From: Prochlorococcus sp. AG-409-P01
GTDB lineage: Bacteria; Cyanobacteriota; Cyanobacteriia; PCC-6307; Cyanobiaceae
NCBI GenBank assembly: GCA_003215335.1
Contig: QCKM01000011.1
Location: 1 to 48,133 of the forward strand
DNA: 48,133 nt
Reading direction: 5' to 3'
The position numbers were made by a program, and so were the translations under genes. Below the pieces are notes generated by a model. It ran no database searches and had not been told where the DNA came from. It saw only the letters and a list, made by a program, of their open reading frames with translations. Positions 34,776 to 45,211 of the stretch are shown here, piece after piece (the stretch's first letter is position 1; each line of letters starts with the position of its first letter).

Positions 34776-35273
34776 TCAACCAGGCTTAACTCTCATCAAA
34801 ACCTGTCCAAACTCAACAGGGGTTCCATTTTCAACAAGGATCTCAACTACTTCGCCACTCGTCTCTGCTTCTAACTCATTCATTAATTTCATTGCCTCAA
34901 GGATACAAACCGTTTGTCCAACAGCTATGCGATTGCCAACTTCAACAAACGGAGAGTCCTCCGGCGAAGGTGCTCTATAAAACGTCCCCACCATTGGAGC
35001 AGTCACATCAACCAAATCAGATCTGGAACCAGGCACCACAGGAGGAGGGGTGCTTGGAAGAGGAGCGGCCTCAGGCCTTAATTCACCACTGTGTTGAATC
35101 AAGGTCTCTGAGGACTGAACAGGCACTGACTGAGCAACAACAGATGTAGTTGGAAGATTCCGCCTAACTTCCAAGCGAAAATCTTCCCCCTCCAAGCGGA
35201 ACTCTTGAATGTCACTGTCACCCAGTGCCTTAAGCAAACGATGCAGTTGTTCGTGATCAAGCTGCATAGTCAT
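34776..35273 (-). CDS. accB: Biotin carboxyl carrier protein of acetyl-CoA carboxylase
   Basis: AccB carries CO2 on biotin between the carboxylase and carboxyltransferase of acetyl-CoA carboxylase, the first step of fatty acid synthesis. The C-terminal biotinyl domain has EAMKLMNE with the modified Lys129, preceded by VGTFYRAPSP. A Pro/Ser-rich flexible linker (about 42-88) joins it to a short N-terminal segment. The 165-residue size is usual. The ATG overlaps the efp stop by one base (TAATG), so efp-accB is a coupled pair, a common order in cyanobacteria. Confidence 0.96.
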   Translation of the reverse strand: MTMQLDHEQLHRLLKALGDSDIQEFRLEGEDFRLEVRRNLPTTSVVAQSVPVQSSETLIQHSGELRPEAAPLPSTPPPVVPGSRSDLVDVTAPMVGTFYRAPSPEDSPFVEVGNRIAVGQTVCILEAMKLMNELEAETSGEVVEILVENGTPVEFGQVLMRVKPG

Positions 35274-35833
35274 TAGTTCTCCCGACCTAGGTAACTATCG
35301 TTTCGAGTGTCAACCTTGATCTTCTCACCAATAGAAATAAATAAAGGGACCATTACCTGAGCACCTGTTTCAAGAATGGCAGGCTTAGTTCCGCCTGTAG
35401 CAGTATCACCCTTTACCCCAGGATCTGTCTGGGTAACTTCCAAAACAACTGAATTTGGTAACTCCACTTCAAGAGGCTTGCTATTCCATGACACAACATT
35501 AACTTCCATTCCTTCTTTTAAATACTTGCGACTCTCTCCAATCTGTTTCGCTGTAAGCCTAGTTTCCTCATAAGAAGACATGTCCATAAAGACATAATCA
35601 CCTGAATCCATATAAGTGTGCTGAAGAATAGTCTTCTCAAGGATCGCTTGAGGAAGCATCTCACCTGCCCGAAAGGTTTTTTCCACTACATTCCCAGTCT
35701 GCACAGCTTTCAACTTCGTTCGAACAAATGCTGAGCCCTTTCCAGGTTTGACATGAAGAAACTCAACAACTCGCCATACAGCTCCATCAAGTTCAATGGT
35801 GGTGCCAGTGCGAAAGTCGTTACTGGAGATCAT
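35273..35833 (-). CDS. efp: Translation elongation factor P
   Basis: EF-P relieves ribosome stalling at polyproline stretches. The ATG at 35833 gives the canonical [17 protein letters not shown] start and 186 residues; the longer frame to 35851 adds six residues. The KOW-like N-domain, OB-fold middle and C-domain ([16 protein letters not shown]) are all present. The tip residue in [10 protein letters not shown] is Lys32, which may be modified or unmodified as in different lineages. accB follows with a one-base overlap. Confidence 0.97.
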   Translation of the reverse strand: MISSNDFRTGTTIELDGAVWRVVEFLHVKPGKGSAFVRTKLKAVQTGNVVEKTFRAGEMLPQAILEKTILQHTYMDSGDYVFMDMSSYEETRLTAKQIGESRKYLKEGMEVNVVSWNSKPLEVELPNSVVLEVTQTDPGVKGDTATGGTKPAILETGAQVMVPLFISIGEKIKVDTRNDSYLGREN

Positions 35834-35895
35834 TCCCACAGCACATATCAAGCGATCATAAGGCTGTATGAAACTCCTGCATCAGTTGGTTATCC

Positions 35896-36972
35896 ATGAC
35901 CCACAAACAAATTCTAATTTCTCTATTAACAATCTTCGCAACACTAGGGCTGACATGGACTGAGCCTGCTGTTGCTGGGTTACCTCCTGGAAATGCGATC
36001 AAAGATCCCTATGAGATTCTGAGGAATTCATTGCCTGTAGAGCAACCGGACATCAGAGATATCCAACACACTCTTGAAGAAACTAACGAATCGCTCAAAG
36101 GGAAGCGATGGCCTCTACTCAGCAAAGCCATTTCTCATGACCAATTTTTACTCAGCAGAAGCAAGCAAAAAATCCTTGAAGATTTACCCAAAGAAAACCG
36201 TCAAGAAGGTGAAAGGCTGCTTTCTGAATTAGCTGAAAACCTTGACAATCTTCAAAATGAAACAATTGAGCAAAATAAATCAAGATTCTTAGATGAAAGG
36301 CGCAAAAGCCTCACAAAAATAAGTGATCTTGAAGCCTTGCTTCTAGGCGATGATTTTCCATACAGTATTCCAGAAGAATTTAATGATCTGCCAAGGCTTC
36401 TAGGCAGGGCAAACGTAACAATAAAAACAACAAAAGGTGACTTAGCTGCTGTAATTGATGGTTACAATGCACCTCTAACATCTGGGGCTTTTGTGGACTT
36501 AGCCTTAAAAGGTTTCTATGATGGCTTACCAATATCTAGAGCAGAAGATTTTTATATTCTACAAAGTGGTGATCCTAAAGGTCCTGAAAAAGGTTATATA
36601 GATCCAAATACAAAGGAAGAGCGCCATGTTCCATTGGAGATTCGAGTTAAAGGAGAGCAAGAAACTTTTTACAACAAAACATTTGAAGAGCTTGGCTTAT
36701 ATCAAGAAACACCCATTCTTCCATTCTCAACATTTGGAACATTGGGGTGGGCGCATTCAAGCCAAGCCCTCGATGATGGATCCTCCCAATTCTTCTTTTT
36801 GCTCTATGAAGCAGAACTAAATCCTGCTGGACGCAATCTTGTTGATGGTAGAAATGCTGCTTTTGGCTATGTAGTCGAAGGGGGTGAGATCTTGAAAAAG
36901 CTAACAGTGGAAGATGAAATAATCTCTATCAAAGTTGTAACTGGAGAAAATCGATTAGAAAGTCATGCTTGA
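35896..36972 (+). CDS. Lumenal cyclophilin-type peptidyl-prolyl isomerase
   Basis: The N-terminus (MTHKQILISLLTIFATLGLT... to AVAG) is a signal peptide with a likely cut near residue 27. A helical region follows (about 40-155), then a cyclophilin domain (about 170-350) with TTKGDLAAVIDGYNAPLTSGAFVDL (start and end quoted), FYDGLPISR and SSQFFFLLYEAEL. The layout matches TLP40-type thylakoid lumen cyclophilins. Some catalytic positions differ from cyclophilin A, so isomerase activity may be weak. thiL starts 10 bp after its stop, so the two may share a transcript. Confidence 0.85.
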   Translation: MTHKQILISLLTIFATLGLTWTEPAVAGLPPGNAIKDPYEILRNSLPVEQPDIRDIQHTLEETNESLKGKRWPLLSKAISHDQFLLSRSKQKILEDLPKENRQEGERLLSELAENLDNLQNETIEQNKSRFLDERRKSLTKISDLEALLLGDDFPYSIPEEFNDLPRLLGRANVTIKTTKGDLAAVIDGYNAPLTSGAFVDLALKGFYDGLPISRAEDFYILQSGDPKGPEKGYIDPNTKEERHVPLEIRVKGEQETFYNKTFEELGLYQETPILPFSTFGTLGWAHSSQALDDGSSQFFFLLYEAELNPAGRNLVDGRNAAFGYVVEGGEILKKLTVEDEIISIKVVTGENRLESHA

Positions 36973-36981
36973 GGAATAATA

Positions 36982-37962
36982 ATGAAAGAAACACTTGGGG
37001 AAATAGGCGAAATAGAACTTCTAAATCGCTTAAAATCTTTTGTCCCCAAAGGTCAAATAGATGATGATACAGCGCAAGTAAATACTTTAGGTAAAGACTT
37101 ACTTATTAATACAGATGTCTTAGTAGAAGGTGTGCATTTTAGTGATAAAACTACTTCTCCAGAAGATGTAGGGTGGAAGGCAATTAGTACAAACTTTTCA
37201 GACCTTATCTGTAGCGGTGTGAATAAAATAATAGGAGTCACTATTGGACTTATAACTCCACCTGATACGACTTGGGAATGGGTAGAAAAAGTCTATAAAG
37301 GCATGGATCAGGCAATGAACAAGTATGGAGGAAACTTACTAGGAGGAGACTGCTCAAAAGGTACGGCAAGAATCATCTCAGTAACTGCAATAGGAACACT
37401 TGGACCAATAAGACTTCATAGATCATATGCAAAACCTGGCGACTATCTAGTAACCAGTGGTCCTCATGGACTTAGTCGCCTTGGGCTCGCTCTACTTCTA
37501 TCCGACCCTTTAGCAGAAACTCACAAATTAAGTGAAGATCTGAAATCGAAAGCTATTCATGCCCATCAAAAACCTCACGCACCTTTAGATGCTTTACAAG
37601 CACTCGAAAAGTGCAAACCTAAAGACATCCCATGGAGAGCAGCAGGGACTGATAGCAGTGATGGCCTATTAGAAGCCATTCAAGGTATATGTAGAAGCAG
37701 TCGCTGCAAAGCAGTACTGGATCCATTCATGCTGCCCAAAAACCATGATTGGCCAACAGGAAATCACTGGGATGATTGGTGTCTTAATGGAGGAGAAGAC
37801 TATGAGCTCATCTTGAGCATGCCTCCATCCTGGGCAAAAGCATTACTTCAATCACTACCAAATAGCAAACAAATAGGCATGATCACCAATGGGGCTCCAA
37901 TAATAGAGTGGTGTAATAATTCACAAGAAATAAATGTGAAGTCTGACTTTAAACACTTTTAA
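36982..37962 (+). CDS. thiL: Thiamine-monophosphate kinase
   Basis: ThiL phosphorylates thiamine monophosphate to thiamine diphosphate. The 326-residue protein shows the Asp-rich metal motifs DDTAQV and DVLVEGVHFS, the NFSDL segment, GNLLGGDCSKG and the C-terminal DSSDGL and GGEDYELI motifs. A Shine-Dalgarno GAGGAA (36971-36976) lies five bases before the ATG. It follows the cyclophilin gene closely and converges on gap2. No TPP riboswitch is seen in the 10-bp gap. Confidence 0.94.
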   Translation: MKETLGEIGEIELLNRLKSFVPKGQIDDDTAQVNTLGKDLLINTDVLVEGVHFSDKTTSPEDVGWKAISTNFSDLICSGVNKIIGVTIGLITPPDTTWEWVEKVYKGMDQAMNKYGGNLLGGDCSKGTARIISVTAIGTLGPIRLHRSYAKPGDYLVTSGPHGLSRLGLALLLSDPLAETHKLSEDLKSKAIHAHQKPHAPLDALQALEKCKPKDIPWRAAGTDSSDGLLEAIQGICRSSRCKAVLDPFMLPKNHDWPTGNHWDDWCLNGGEDYELILSMPPSWAKALLQSLPNSKQIGMITNGAPIIEWCNNSQEINVKSDFKHF

Positions 37963-38029
37963 AATTAACCATCAATATATTTTAATTACTGAAAATTCAA
38001 CGACAACATATAACTAGGTCTTCTTCACC

Positions 38030-39052
38030 CTATTTCCAATTTTTTGCAACCACCTCTGCTAGATCTACTACTCGTTGGCTATACCCCCATTCATTGTCAT
38101 ACCAGGCAAGTACCTTAATTAGATTATCTCCAATAGACATAGTCAAGTCTGCATCAACAATTGTAGATTCATTTGTGCCTGCATAATCGCTAGAAACTAA
38201 TGGCAAATCACCATACTTAATTATTCCCTTCATGGCCCCTTGAGAAGAAGCTTTTAGTACTGAATTGACCTCTTCAGCAGTAGTCGGGCGTCCAGACTCA
38301 AAAACCAAATCAACAGCGGAAACATTTGGAGTTGGAACTCTCATTGCGATTCCTGTCAACTTACCTTTCATTTTTGGATAAACCAATGCAACTGCTTTAG
38401 CTGCTCCTGTAGAAGTAGGAACAATGTTCATTGCAGCTGCTCTGGCTCGCCTCAAATCTCTATGACTATTGTCTAAGATTCTTTGATCACCTGTATAGCT
38501 ATGAATAGTTGTCATCAAGCCTTTATTGATTCCAAACTTTTCATGTAAAACTTTAACAATTGGTGCGAGGCAATTAGTTGTGCAACTTGCATTGCTAATG
38601 ATGTTATAAGCATCATGATTATATTCTGTGTCATTTACACCAACAACATATGTCCCTACTCCATCACCTTTACCTGGTGCAGTCAAAATAACTTTCTTTG
38701 CACCTGCTTCTATATGCTTACTTGCACCTACATCAGTATTAAATACACCAGTAGATTCTATTACTAAATCAATACCCCATTCCTTCCATGGAAGATTCAA
38801 TGGGTTCCTGTCAGAAAAACATTTAATCGTCTTGCCATTGATAACAAACGTATCATCTGTATATCCAATCTCAGCGTCCTTTATCTGACCAAGAATCGAA
38901 TCATATTTAAGCAAATGAGCGTTAGTCTTTGGGTCCGAGGTGACATTAATTCCAACCACCTCAATGCCTGTATTTGCTCCTCTACTCAACCAGCAACGCA
39001 TAAAGTTGCGACCAATTCGTCCAAATCCATTAATCGCAACGCGCAGAGTCAT
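38030..39052 (-). CDS. gap2: Glyceraldehyde-3-phosphate dehydrogenase (Gap2 type)
   Basis: The 340-residue protein has NGFGRIGRN at 8-16, the catalytic Cys157 in [12 protein letters not shown] and the His in IHSYTGDQR. The sequence INVTSDP at the end of the second beta strand, lacking the Asp that restricts binding to NAD, fits the NADP-accepting cyanobacterial Gap2 that works in the Calvin cycle and gluconeogenesis. The start is the ATG at 39052. No Shine-Dalgarno sequence is visible; instead a strong hairpin ends six bases upstream (see separate entry). Confidence 0.94.
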   Translation of the reverse strand: MTLRVAINGFGRIGRNFMRCWLSRGANTGIEVVGINVTSDPKTNAHLLKYDSILGQIKDAEIGYTDDTFVINGKTIKCFSDRNPLNLPWKEWGIDLVIESTGVFNTDVGASKHIEAGAKKVILTAPGKGDGVGTYVVGVNDTEYNHDAYNIISNASCTTNCLAPIVKVLHEKFGINKGLMTTIHSYTGDQRILDNSHRDLRRARAAAMNIVPTSTGAAKAVALVYPKMKGKLTGIAMRVPTPNVSAVDLVFESGRPTTAEEVNSVLKASSQGAMKGIIKYGDLPLVSSDYAGTNESTIVDADLTMSIGDNLIKVLAWYDNEWGYSQRVVDLAEVVAKNWK

Positions 39053-39058
39053 GAGAAA

Positions 39059-39088
39059 AGCGGCTAATCCGCAAGCTTATTGGCCGCT
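39059..39088 (-). promoter_or_regulatory. Hairpin in the gap2 leader
   Basis: The arms AGCGGC-T-AAT and ATT-G-GCCGCT form a 10-bp stem (one T-G pair) with a 10-base loop CCGCAAGCTT. On the gap2 strand the hairpin is followed by TTTTCTC and then the ATG. The stem would occupy the ribosome-binding zone, and with the T-run it also looks like an attenuator. Confidence 0.5.
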
Positions 39089-39247
39089 GATCATACAGAA
39101 ATACGCGGGAGCCCCTATATTTTTCGCTGAGATCAGAGCTATAGGCTTAAAAAGCAAAAACCCCCATGCAAAAAATCTCTCCAAAACATGGAGATAATGG
39201 GCGCCCCTCTAGAACCTGACGTATCTTTCTTCTAAGAGTTCGATGAG

Positions 39248-40693
39248 TTGAAAATCTTGCCAAACCGCCAAACACCCATCCATTTCATAGGTATAGGCGG
39301 AATTGGAATGTCTGCATTAGCCCTGATCCTTGCTGAAAGAGGACATACGGTTACGGGCTCAGACATCAAACACACCAAAGGAATCAACAAGCTTGTTGGA
39401 AAAGGAATAAAAATATTTCCCACACAAAGCAGTACAAACATCAAAACCATTTGCAAAGGGGCCAATGCAGGACCTCTAATTGTTGTCAGCACTGCTATTC
39501 CAAAAAATAATCCTGAATTAGAAGCAGCCCAAGAGGCCAAATTGGCAATTATCCATAGATCAGATCTCTTGGCAAATCTTATTAATGAACAACCCTCAAT
39601 CGCAATAGCTGGTAGTCATGGCAAAACCACAACAAGCACAATCATTACGACACTTTTGGCATTTGCAAACGAAGATCCAACAGCTGTAATCGGCGGATTA
39701 GTTCCCTACTACAACAGCAATGGACATGCTGGGGGAGGGCGATTGCTGATTGCTGAAGCAGATGAATCTGACGGAACCCTAGTCAAATTCAAAGCAGAGC
39801 TAGGAGTAATTACAAACCTTGAGCTTGATCACACAAACCATTTCTCTAACCTTCAGGAAATGATCAAAACAATGCAGCGCTTCGGAAAAGGCTGCAGAAA
39901 CTTACTTGCGAATAAAGACTGTCCAATTCTCAGCAAGCACTTCGAACCTTCAGCTTGGTGGTCTATTTCGAAAGTAGAAGGAGTCGATTTTGCAGCAATA
40001 CCAATATCACTAGATGGCAATCAAACAATCGCAGACATTTATGAGAAAGAAGAATTAATAGGTCAAATCACTTTACCTTTGCCAGGACTACACAACCTAA
40101 GCAACACAATTGGAGCAATTGGTGCCTGCAGAATGGAAGGAATACCCTTTGATGAAATTCAAAAAGGAATTTCCAAGCTTCAAGCTCCACATCGCAGATT
40201 TGATTTTCGAGGTCATTGGCAAGGTAGACAAATTGTGGACGACTATGCCCACCATCCGAGCGAAGTGTCTGCAACTCTCTCACTTGCACGCTTAATGATT
40301 AACAGTGCAAGTACAACTCTGCCAAAACAACCCCAGCGACTTGTAGTTGTTTTCCAACCTCATCGATATAGCAGAACAAAAGAATTCTTGGAAGAATTTG
40401 CAATTGCCTTAGGCAAGGCAGACACATTACTTTTAGCCCCAGTTTATGCGGCTGGAGAACAACCAATAGAAGGAGCCGATAGCAAAAAACTATCCGAAAT
40501 GATTAAAAAAAATTATCCAAAGCTACCTGTTTCGATAGCAACAGAGCTTAATGAGATACCAGTCTTACTAGAAAAAGAAAGCCTTATAGATGACTTAGTT
40601 CTCTTTATGGGAGCTGGCGATATAAATACCCTCTGGGAAAAACTAAACCATAAGGACTCCTCAAAAAGATGGGAGCCAAGGCTCGCAGCATGA
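39248..40693 (+). CDS. murC: UDP-N-acetylmuramate-L-alanine ligase
   Basis: MurC adds L-Ala to UDP-MurNAc in peptidoglycan precursor synthesis. The 481-residue protein starts with a Rossmann-like [15 protein letters not shown], has the P-loop GSHGKTTT at 122-129, [12 protein letters not shown], and the C-terminal DYAHHPSEV and FQPHRYSRT motifs. The start is TTG at 39248; the ATG at 39243 is in another frame. murB follows with an ATGA overlap if its start is taken as 40690. This is the classic murC-murB pair. Confidence 0.95.
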   Translation: MKILPNRQTPIHFIGIGGIGMSALALILAERGHTVTGSDIKHTKGINKLVGKGIKIFPTQSSTNIKTICKGANAGPLIVVSTAIPKNNPELEAAQEAKLAIIHRSDLLANLINEQPSIAIAGSHGKTTTSTIITTLLAFANEDPTAVIGGLVPYYNSNGHAGGGRLLIAEADESDGTLVKFKAELGVITNLELDHTNHFSNLQEMIKTMQRFGKGCRNLLANKDCPILSKHFEPSAWWSISKVEGVDFAAIPISLDGNQTIADIYEKEELIGQITLPLPGLHNLSNTIGAIGACRMEGIPFDEIQKGISKLQAPHRRFDFRGHWQGRQIVDDYAHHPSEVSATLSLARLMINSASTTLPKQPQRLVVVFQPHRYSRTKEFLEEFAIALGKADTLLLAPVYAAGEQPIEGADSKKLSEMIKKNYPKLPVSIATELNEIPVLLEKESLIDDLVLFMGAGDINTLWEKLNHKDSSKRWEPRLAA

Positions 40694-41592
40694 GCCCCTT
40701 GAAGGGCCTAAACATCCATTCATTAACTCCTCTCGCCAACTTCACAACATGGCGCGTTGGAGGACCCGCTGAATGGCTAGCAGAGCCAACAAGCATTCAT
40801 GAACTACGAGCTCTTATCTCATATGCAAATGAACAACAAATCCATTATCAAATCATTGGCGCAGGTTCCAACCTGCTAATTCATGATGATGGCCTCAAAG
40901 GCTTAAGTCTTTGTACACGAAAGCTAAATGGAAGCACAGTAGATAGAAACACAGGCATTGTTGAAGCATTAGCTGGAGAACCTATCCCTAGCTTGGCCCG
41001 AATTGCTGCAAGGGAAGGGCTTCACGGCCTTGAATGGGCTGTAGGAATTCCTGGAACAATTGGCGGAGCAGCTGTCATGAACGCTGGTGCACAAGGTGGA
41101 TGTATTGCAGATTGTCTGGATTCAGTAAAAGTAATAAGCCCAAAAAGCAATGAGCCTTTCGAATTAACTAAAAAAGAACTTTGTTATGGGTATCGCCACA
41201 GTCGACTACAAGAAGAAAAACTAACAGTTGTATCTGCACGCTTGCTTCTTGAACCTGGACACAAAAAAGAAGATTTGGCACTCAAAACAAATATGAATCT
41301 GACGCACCGTACAACAACTCAACCTTATCACCTCCCAAGCTGTGGAAGCGTATTTAGAAATCCAGAACCATTAAAAGCAGGCCAATTAATAGAAAATCTA
41401 GGCCTAAAAGGCCATCGAATAGGAGGAGCAGAAATTTCCAAACTGCATGCAAATTTCATTGTAAATATCGATAATGCAACAGCGAAAGATATCAAAAACT
41501 TAATCGAATTCATCCAAATTAAAGTGCGTGAAGCCCATGGTCTGATACTGCAACCTGAAGTAAAGCAACTTGGTTTCGTAGTTAACGCCTAA
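40690..41592 (+). CDS. murB: UDP-N-acetylenolpyruvoylglucosamine reductase
   Basis: MurB is the flavoprotein that reduces the enolpyruvyl group to give UDP-MurNAc. Seen: [46 protein letters not shown] and the active-site region [11 protein letters not shown]. The frame opens at 40669 inside murC, but the ATG at 40690 overlaps the murC stop (ATGA) and begins [12 protein letters not shown], giving 300 residues. It is co-translated with murC, and ybaB follows 24 bp later. Confidence 0.95.
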   Translation: MSPLKGLNIHSLTPLANFTTWRVGGPAEWLAEPTSIHELRALISYANEQQIHYQIIGAGSNLLIHDDGLKGLSLCTRKLNGSTVDRNTGIVEALAGEPIPSLARIAAREGLHGLEWAVGIPGTIGGAAVMNAGAQGGCIADCLDSVKVISPKSNEPFELTKKELCYGYRHSRLQEEKLTVVSARLLLEPGHKKEDLALKTNMNLTHRTTTQPYHLPSCGSVFRNPEPLKAGQLIENLGLKGHRIGGAEISKLHANFIVNIDNATAKDIKNLIEFIQIKVREAHGLILQPEVKQLGFVVNA

Positions 41593-41616
41593 CCTGCAAA
41601 TCATTCTAAAAATCCC

Positions 41617-41958
41617 ATGGCAGCATTCGGACTACCCAATTTCAGTCAACTTGCAGAAGCATTTAAGAAAGCCCAACAAATCCAGAAAGACGCTCAAAAG
41701 CTGCAAGATGAACTGGACTCAATGGAAATTGAAGGCACAAATGAAGATGGTCGTGCCAGTATTTGGCTATCAGGGAACCAACAGCCAATTCGAGTGCGCC
41801 TAGAAGAATCGCTAATTTCTGGAGGTAAAGAACTAACAGAAGAAGCTACACTTCAAGCCCTCCAAGATGCATACCAAAAATCGACAACAACAATGAAAGA
41901 TAAAATGGAAGAGTTAACAGGAGGGCTTGACCTCAACCTCCCTGGAATTGGCGATTAG
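41617..41958 (+). CDS. YbaB/EbfC nucleoid-associated protein
   Basis: A 113-residue protein of the YbaB/EbfC family that binds DNA as a dimer. Seen: a helical N-terminus ([20 protein letters not shown]), the mid-section [20 protein letters not shown] and the Leu-rich C-terminal [14 protein letters not shown]. It follows murB by 24 bp. Its last 26 bp overlap the end of rsgA on the other strand. Family assignment is secure; target genes are unknown. Confidence 0.88.
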   Translation: MAAFGLPNFSQLAEAFKKAQQIQKDAQKLQDELDSMEIEGTNEDGRASIWLSGNQQPIRVRLEESLISGGKELTEEATLQALQDAYQKSTTTMKDKMEELTGGLDLNLPGIGD

Positions 41959-42874
41959 AATCAACCATTTCTTCAATACAATTAAGATACAAAGAATATC
42001 TTTCCCAATCTTTATTAATACAGCAACCAGGTTCATCTCTATGTAAGCAATCACGAAATCGACAAGAATGGTCCTTTAATTGCTCGCGAATTTCTGGAAA
42101 TAAAAAAGATAGCGTACGCGGGTCTTCATGAAGTTCAGGGCGGTTAAAGCCAGGAGTGTCTGCCAGAAAAGTATCTCTTCCAAATTTGTATAGTTCCACA
42201 TGACGTGTTGTATTCATCCCACGCTTTAACTTTGAAGAAAGCTTACCAATTCTAAAGGCATCATAAGAAATAAAATGTTTCAAAATACTGGTTTTTCCGA
42301 CTCCAGAGGGGCCACAAATAACTGCTAATCCTGCTACTTTTAAGGCTCTTTCAAAAGACTCTATACCTTCACCAGTCTTAATTGAAATTGCCAAAGGTTT
42401 ATACCCCCAAGCCTGTATCCTTTCTATCTCAAATTCCAACTCCTTTTGATTAATCAAATCAGACTTTGTAAGTAATAAATTCACAGAAGCACCAGTCTGC
42501 TCAGCCGCCATTAAAAAACGTGTTGCCTGTTCAAAATCAAATAAAGGCTGGCGTAAAGAAATGGCAACTATTATGTCAGTCACATTTGCAACCGAAGGAC
42601 GATTTAACCAACTTTTTCTAGGAAGTACATCGCTAATTACAGCAGTCTTTTCTTCTAAATTAATTGCTTCAACTAAAACACTATCACCTACATGAACAGA
42701 TAGACCTCGATGATGAAGTCTTTGACGCTTAGTGCAAAGCAGGCGCATTGACATAACATTGAATCCAATATCATCTTGCTTCAAAAGTGACGAATCAGGC
42801 ATATTAATTTCAACTTCAAGAAAATTTGCCTTTAAAGCAACAACTAAGCCCAAAATTGAATTTGGTTTATTCAT
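41933..42874 (-). CDS. rsgA: Ribosome small-subunit GTPase RsgA
   Basis: RsgA is a circularly permuted GTPase that assists late 30S maturation. Order seen: an N-terminal OB-fold, G4 TKSD (LLLTKSDL), G1 [10 protein letters not shown]3 DTPGF and a C-terminal zinc region [16 protein letters not shown]. The G4-before-G1 order proves the permutation. The start is ATG 42874; a GTG three bases upstream is in frame. The start overlaps the TusA-like stop by 8 bp. Confidence 0.94.
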   Translation of the reverse strand: MNKPNSILGLVVALKANFLEVEINMPDSSLLKQDDIGFNVMSMRLLCTKRQRLHHRGLSVHVGDSVLVEAINLEEKTAVISDVLPRKSWLNRPSVANVTDIIVAISLRQPLFDFEQATRFLMAAEQTGASVNLLLTKSDLINQKELEFEIERIQAWGYKPLAISIKTGEGIESFERALKVAGLAVICGPSGVGKTSILKHFISYDAFRIGKLSSKLKRGMNTTRHVELYKFGRDTFLADTPGFNRPELHEDPRTLSFLFPEIREQLKDHSCRFRDCLHRDEPGCCINKDWERYSLYLNCIEEMVDSNRQFQGG

Positions 42875-43112
42875 CACTACAGGTGATCTTCAAAATTATT
42901 GAACTAGCTTTTTTCTGAAAAACCTCAACAACATAACCCTTCTCTTTTAAACCAGGTATAACCATAGACTCTGGCTCACCTTTATCTATTTCCACTTGAA
43001 GAGTTTCATTTGACTCTAAAGTTTCTAATGCCAAACAAATACGAACATAATTAATAGGACAAGAGACCCCTTTTAAACTCAGTTGCTTACTTGCAGCCGA
43101 GTCAAAATCCAT
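42867..43112 (-). CDS. TusA-like sulfurtransferase family protein
   Basis: An 81-residue protein with the short SirA/TusA fold. The conserved CP pair is at Cys18-Pro19 in LKGVSCPINYV; the second Pro of the usual CPxP is Asn. A helix (RICLALETLES) and the beta-strand pair with PESMVIPGLKEKGYVVEV follow. Family members carry sulfur on the Cys for tRNA thiolation or other uses. Its start overlaps the dnaJ stop by one base and rsgA follows, so it is in a dnaJ-tusA-rsgA string. Confidence 0.8.
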   Translation of the reverse strand: MDFDSAASKQLSLKGVSCPINYVRICLALETLESNETLQVEIDKGEPESMVIPGLKEKGYVVEVFQKKASSIILKITCSDE

Positions 43113-44236
43113 CAGTTTTGGCCAAATAATCGCCCAAACAAACCACTATTATGATGGTGATGTTGTTTACCCTTCGCAGAATAATGAGTTGCTAATTCCT
43201 CCAACAAGGAACGCTCTTCTTCAGAGAAACGAGTAGGCAGCTTTACATTTACAGAAATACGTTGATTACCTCTTGCAACAGGATTACCTAATTTAGGAAT
43301 TCCCTTATTTTCCAAAGTAAGTATTGAATTCGGTTGGGTCCCTACAGGAATCTCAAGATTTGCTGGGCCATCAACTGTTTCAACTTCAATCGTATCTCCA
43401 AGAATTGCTTGCAAATAACTTACATGTACTTCTGACAAAACAGTGAGTCCATCACGGCGTAGCTTTGAATGATTTTTAACCTTAAGAAACACGTAAAGGT
43501 CTCCAGAAGGTCCTCCACGGAGTCCTGCGTTTCCTTCACCTGCGACACGTAAACGAGTTCCAGTATCGACTCCAGCAGGAATGTTAATTCTCAATTTCTT
43601 TCGCACCTGCTTAACACCTTGGCCATTACAAGAACCACACGGATCAGAAATTACTTGACCAGTCCCATTGCAAGCTGGGCACTCGGCAACCTGAGTAAAG
43701 CTTCCAAAAGGAGTTCTTGTTGCCCTTCTTACTTGTCCTACACCACCACAAGTTGCGCAATTAGTCGGACCACTTCCAGGCTTTGCCCCAGACCCATCAC
43801 AGGTGTCACAAGTTTCTAAATGGGGGATTTTAATTTCTCTTTCCTGGCCAAAAACAGCCTGAATAAAATCAATGGTCAAGTCATAACGCAAATCCTCCCC
43901 TTTTTGAGGACCACTCCTTTGAGGTCCAGAACTAGGGCCTCCACCAAAACCACTAAAAAATGTCTCAAACAGATCTGCAAAGCCGCCCATATCCCCCATA
44001 TCCGGCATGCCACCACTACCACCCAAGCCAGCCTCACCAAATTGGTCATAACGAGCACGAGTTTGTGGATCTCCCAAGACCTCATAAGCTCTGCCTATCT
44101 CTTTAAAACGTTCTTCAGCCCCTGGTTCTTTATTAATGTCTGGATGGTATTGACGTGCCATACGCCTATAAGCGCGCTTAAGGGTGTCGCCATCAGCATC
44201 CCTACTGACACCAAGCAAGTCGTAATAATCAGCCAT
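43112..44236 (-). CDS. dnaJ: Chaperone DnaJ
   Basis: A type I Hsp40 of 374 residues. The J domain has HPD at 31-33, followed by a Gly-rich segment (about 70-105). The zinc region has four CxxCxGxG repeats ([32 protein letters not shown]). The substrate-binding C-terminal domains follow, and the protein ends [11 protein letters not shown]. DnaJ delivers substrates to DnaK and stimulates its ATPase. grpE lies 41 bp upstream on the same strand; dnaK is not in this window. Confidence 0.96.
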   Translation of the reverse strand: MADYYDLLGVSRDADGDTLKRAYRRMARQYHPDINKEPGAEERFKEIGRAYEVLGDPQTRARYDQFGEAGLGGSGGMPDMGDMGGFADLFETFFSGFGGGPSSGPQRSGPQKGEDLRYDLTIDFIQAVFGQEREIKIPHLETCDTCDGSGAKPGSGPTNCATCGGVGQVRRATRTPFGSFTQVAECPACNGTGQVISDPCGSCNGQGVKQVRKKLRINIPAGVDTGTRLRVAGEGNAGLRGGPSGDLYVFLKVKNHSKLRRDGLTVLSEVHVSYLQAILGDTIEVETVDGPANLEIPVGTQPNSILTLENKGIPKLGNPVARGNQRISVNVKLPTRFSEEERSLLEELATHYSAKGKQHHHHNSGLFGRLFGQN

Positions 44237-44277
44237 CAGAGCTCAATACTCCATCACCCTAAAGGTCAACCACTTCA

Positions 44278-44997
44278 TCAGCTTTCCTCATCAGAAGAAT
44301 CTGAAACCTCAAAAGAAGGCTCAGCAACAGGATCATTTGTTGATTCTGAAGAAGAAGACTCAGAATCATCATTCTGAGGTCCTGGTCCCATAGAAACCTT
44401 CACCAAAGCATGCCTAAGAACTTTGCCGTTTATATGGTATCCACGCTGTAATTCCTCTATAACGACATCCTCAACTTGTTCCTGACTAGGTTCTCGTAAA
44501 ACCGCCTCATGAAGGTTTGGATCAAAAACCTGACCTACAACCTTCATCGGTGCAACTCCAAGTTGCTTTAAAACATCTACAAGTTGTTTATAAAGACCCT
44601 GATAGCTCCTATGCAAAGCCAATGATTCTTCACCCTGAGGATCAAGCTGTTGACGTGCACGTTCGAAATTATCTACTACTGGAAGAATCTCACTCAGAGT
44701 GCTGCATAAAAGCTGTAATCGCAAATCATCCTGGTCACGACTCTGACGTTTACGGAAATTATCAAAATCAGCAGCAATGCGCATGTATTGACTGCTCATT
44801 GCTTCATGCTCTTGACGCAAACCAGCATGCTCTTGCTCTAATTGCTGTAAGCGCTCTTCATTACTAGCAGAAGACGTTGACTCACTCTCTGATGAAGGCT
44901 CCTCAGAAATAGTTGGCATTAGAGGTTCCTGAGACTCATTCGGCTCGGAAGTCTCAGGCCCTGGATCACGGGATGGTGTGGGGGTGTCTCCACTCAT
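44278..44997 (-). CDS. grpE: Nucleotide exchange factor GrpE
   Basis: GrpE swaps ADP for ATP on DnaK. The 239-residue protein has an acidic, Ser/Glu/Pro-rich N-terminus (about 1-50), a long helix (about 51-105, with [20 protein letters not shown] near its end) and the beta-wing domain with [14 protein letters not shown] and [17 protein letters not shown]. The Ser/Asp-rich C-terminal extension (last 35 residues) is unusual. No CIRCE element is visible in the 214 bp upstream, so heat control may be by a sigma factor. Confidence 0.94.
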   Translation of the reverse strand: MSGDTPTPSRDPGPETSEPNESQEPLMPTISEEPSSESESTSSASNEERLQQLEQEHAGLRQEHEAMSSQYMRIAADFDNFRKRQSRDQDDLRLQLLCSTLSEILPVVDNFERARQQLDPQGEESLALHRSYQGLYKQLVDVLKQLGVAPMKVVGQVFDPNLHEAVLREPSQEQVEDVVIEELQRGYHINGKVLRHALVKVSMGPGPQNDDSESSSSESTNDPVAEPSFEVSDSSDEES

Positions 44998-45058
44998 ACT
45001 GAGCAGGTTGAAGATTGAGTTGTAATCATGTTGAAGGGCAAAGCACTATTCAGACAAG

Positions 45059-45072
45059 CGGGGGAAGCCCGC
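45059..45072. terminator. Hairpin GCGGG-GAAG-CCCGC before grpE
   Basis: A 5-bp all-GC stem with a GAAG loop, followed on the + strand by ACCTTTTATT and on the - strand by TTGTCTG. It lies 62 bp before the grpE start and 140 bp after the flavoprotein stop. It could end the flavoprotein transcript or shape the grpE leader. Confidence 0.35.
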
Positions 45073-45211
45073 ACCTTTTATTAAAAGCTTCAAAACCGAG
45101 ATGCCTTAAAAAGAAAAAGTACAAAGCAAATAAATTCAACAATAAAGAAATTTAAGTTGATTAAATTAATTTCCCTTAACATAAATCATACATTCAAATC
45201 TCTAAAGGCAA

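Noticed and set aside
39243-39250. ATG at 39243 as the murC start
   Set aside because: It is in another frame and meets TGA two codons later; the in-frame TTG at 39248 is the only start ahead of the conserved Rossmann motif.
43820-44377. A 185-residue open frame on the + strand
   Set aside because: It lies antisense to dnaJ and grpE, which are secure, and its translation is Ser/Thr/His-rich without any domain, as expected of a shadow frame.
44998-45211. CIRCE heat-shock operator before grpE
   Set aside because: No TTAGCACTC-N9-GAGTGCTAA-like inverted repeat is present.
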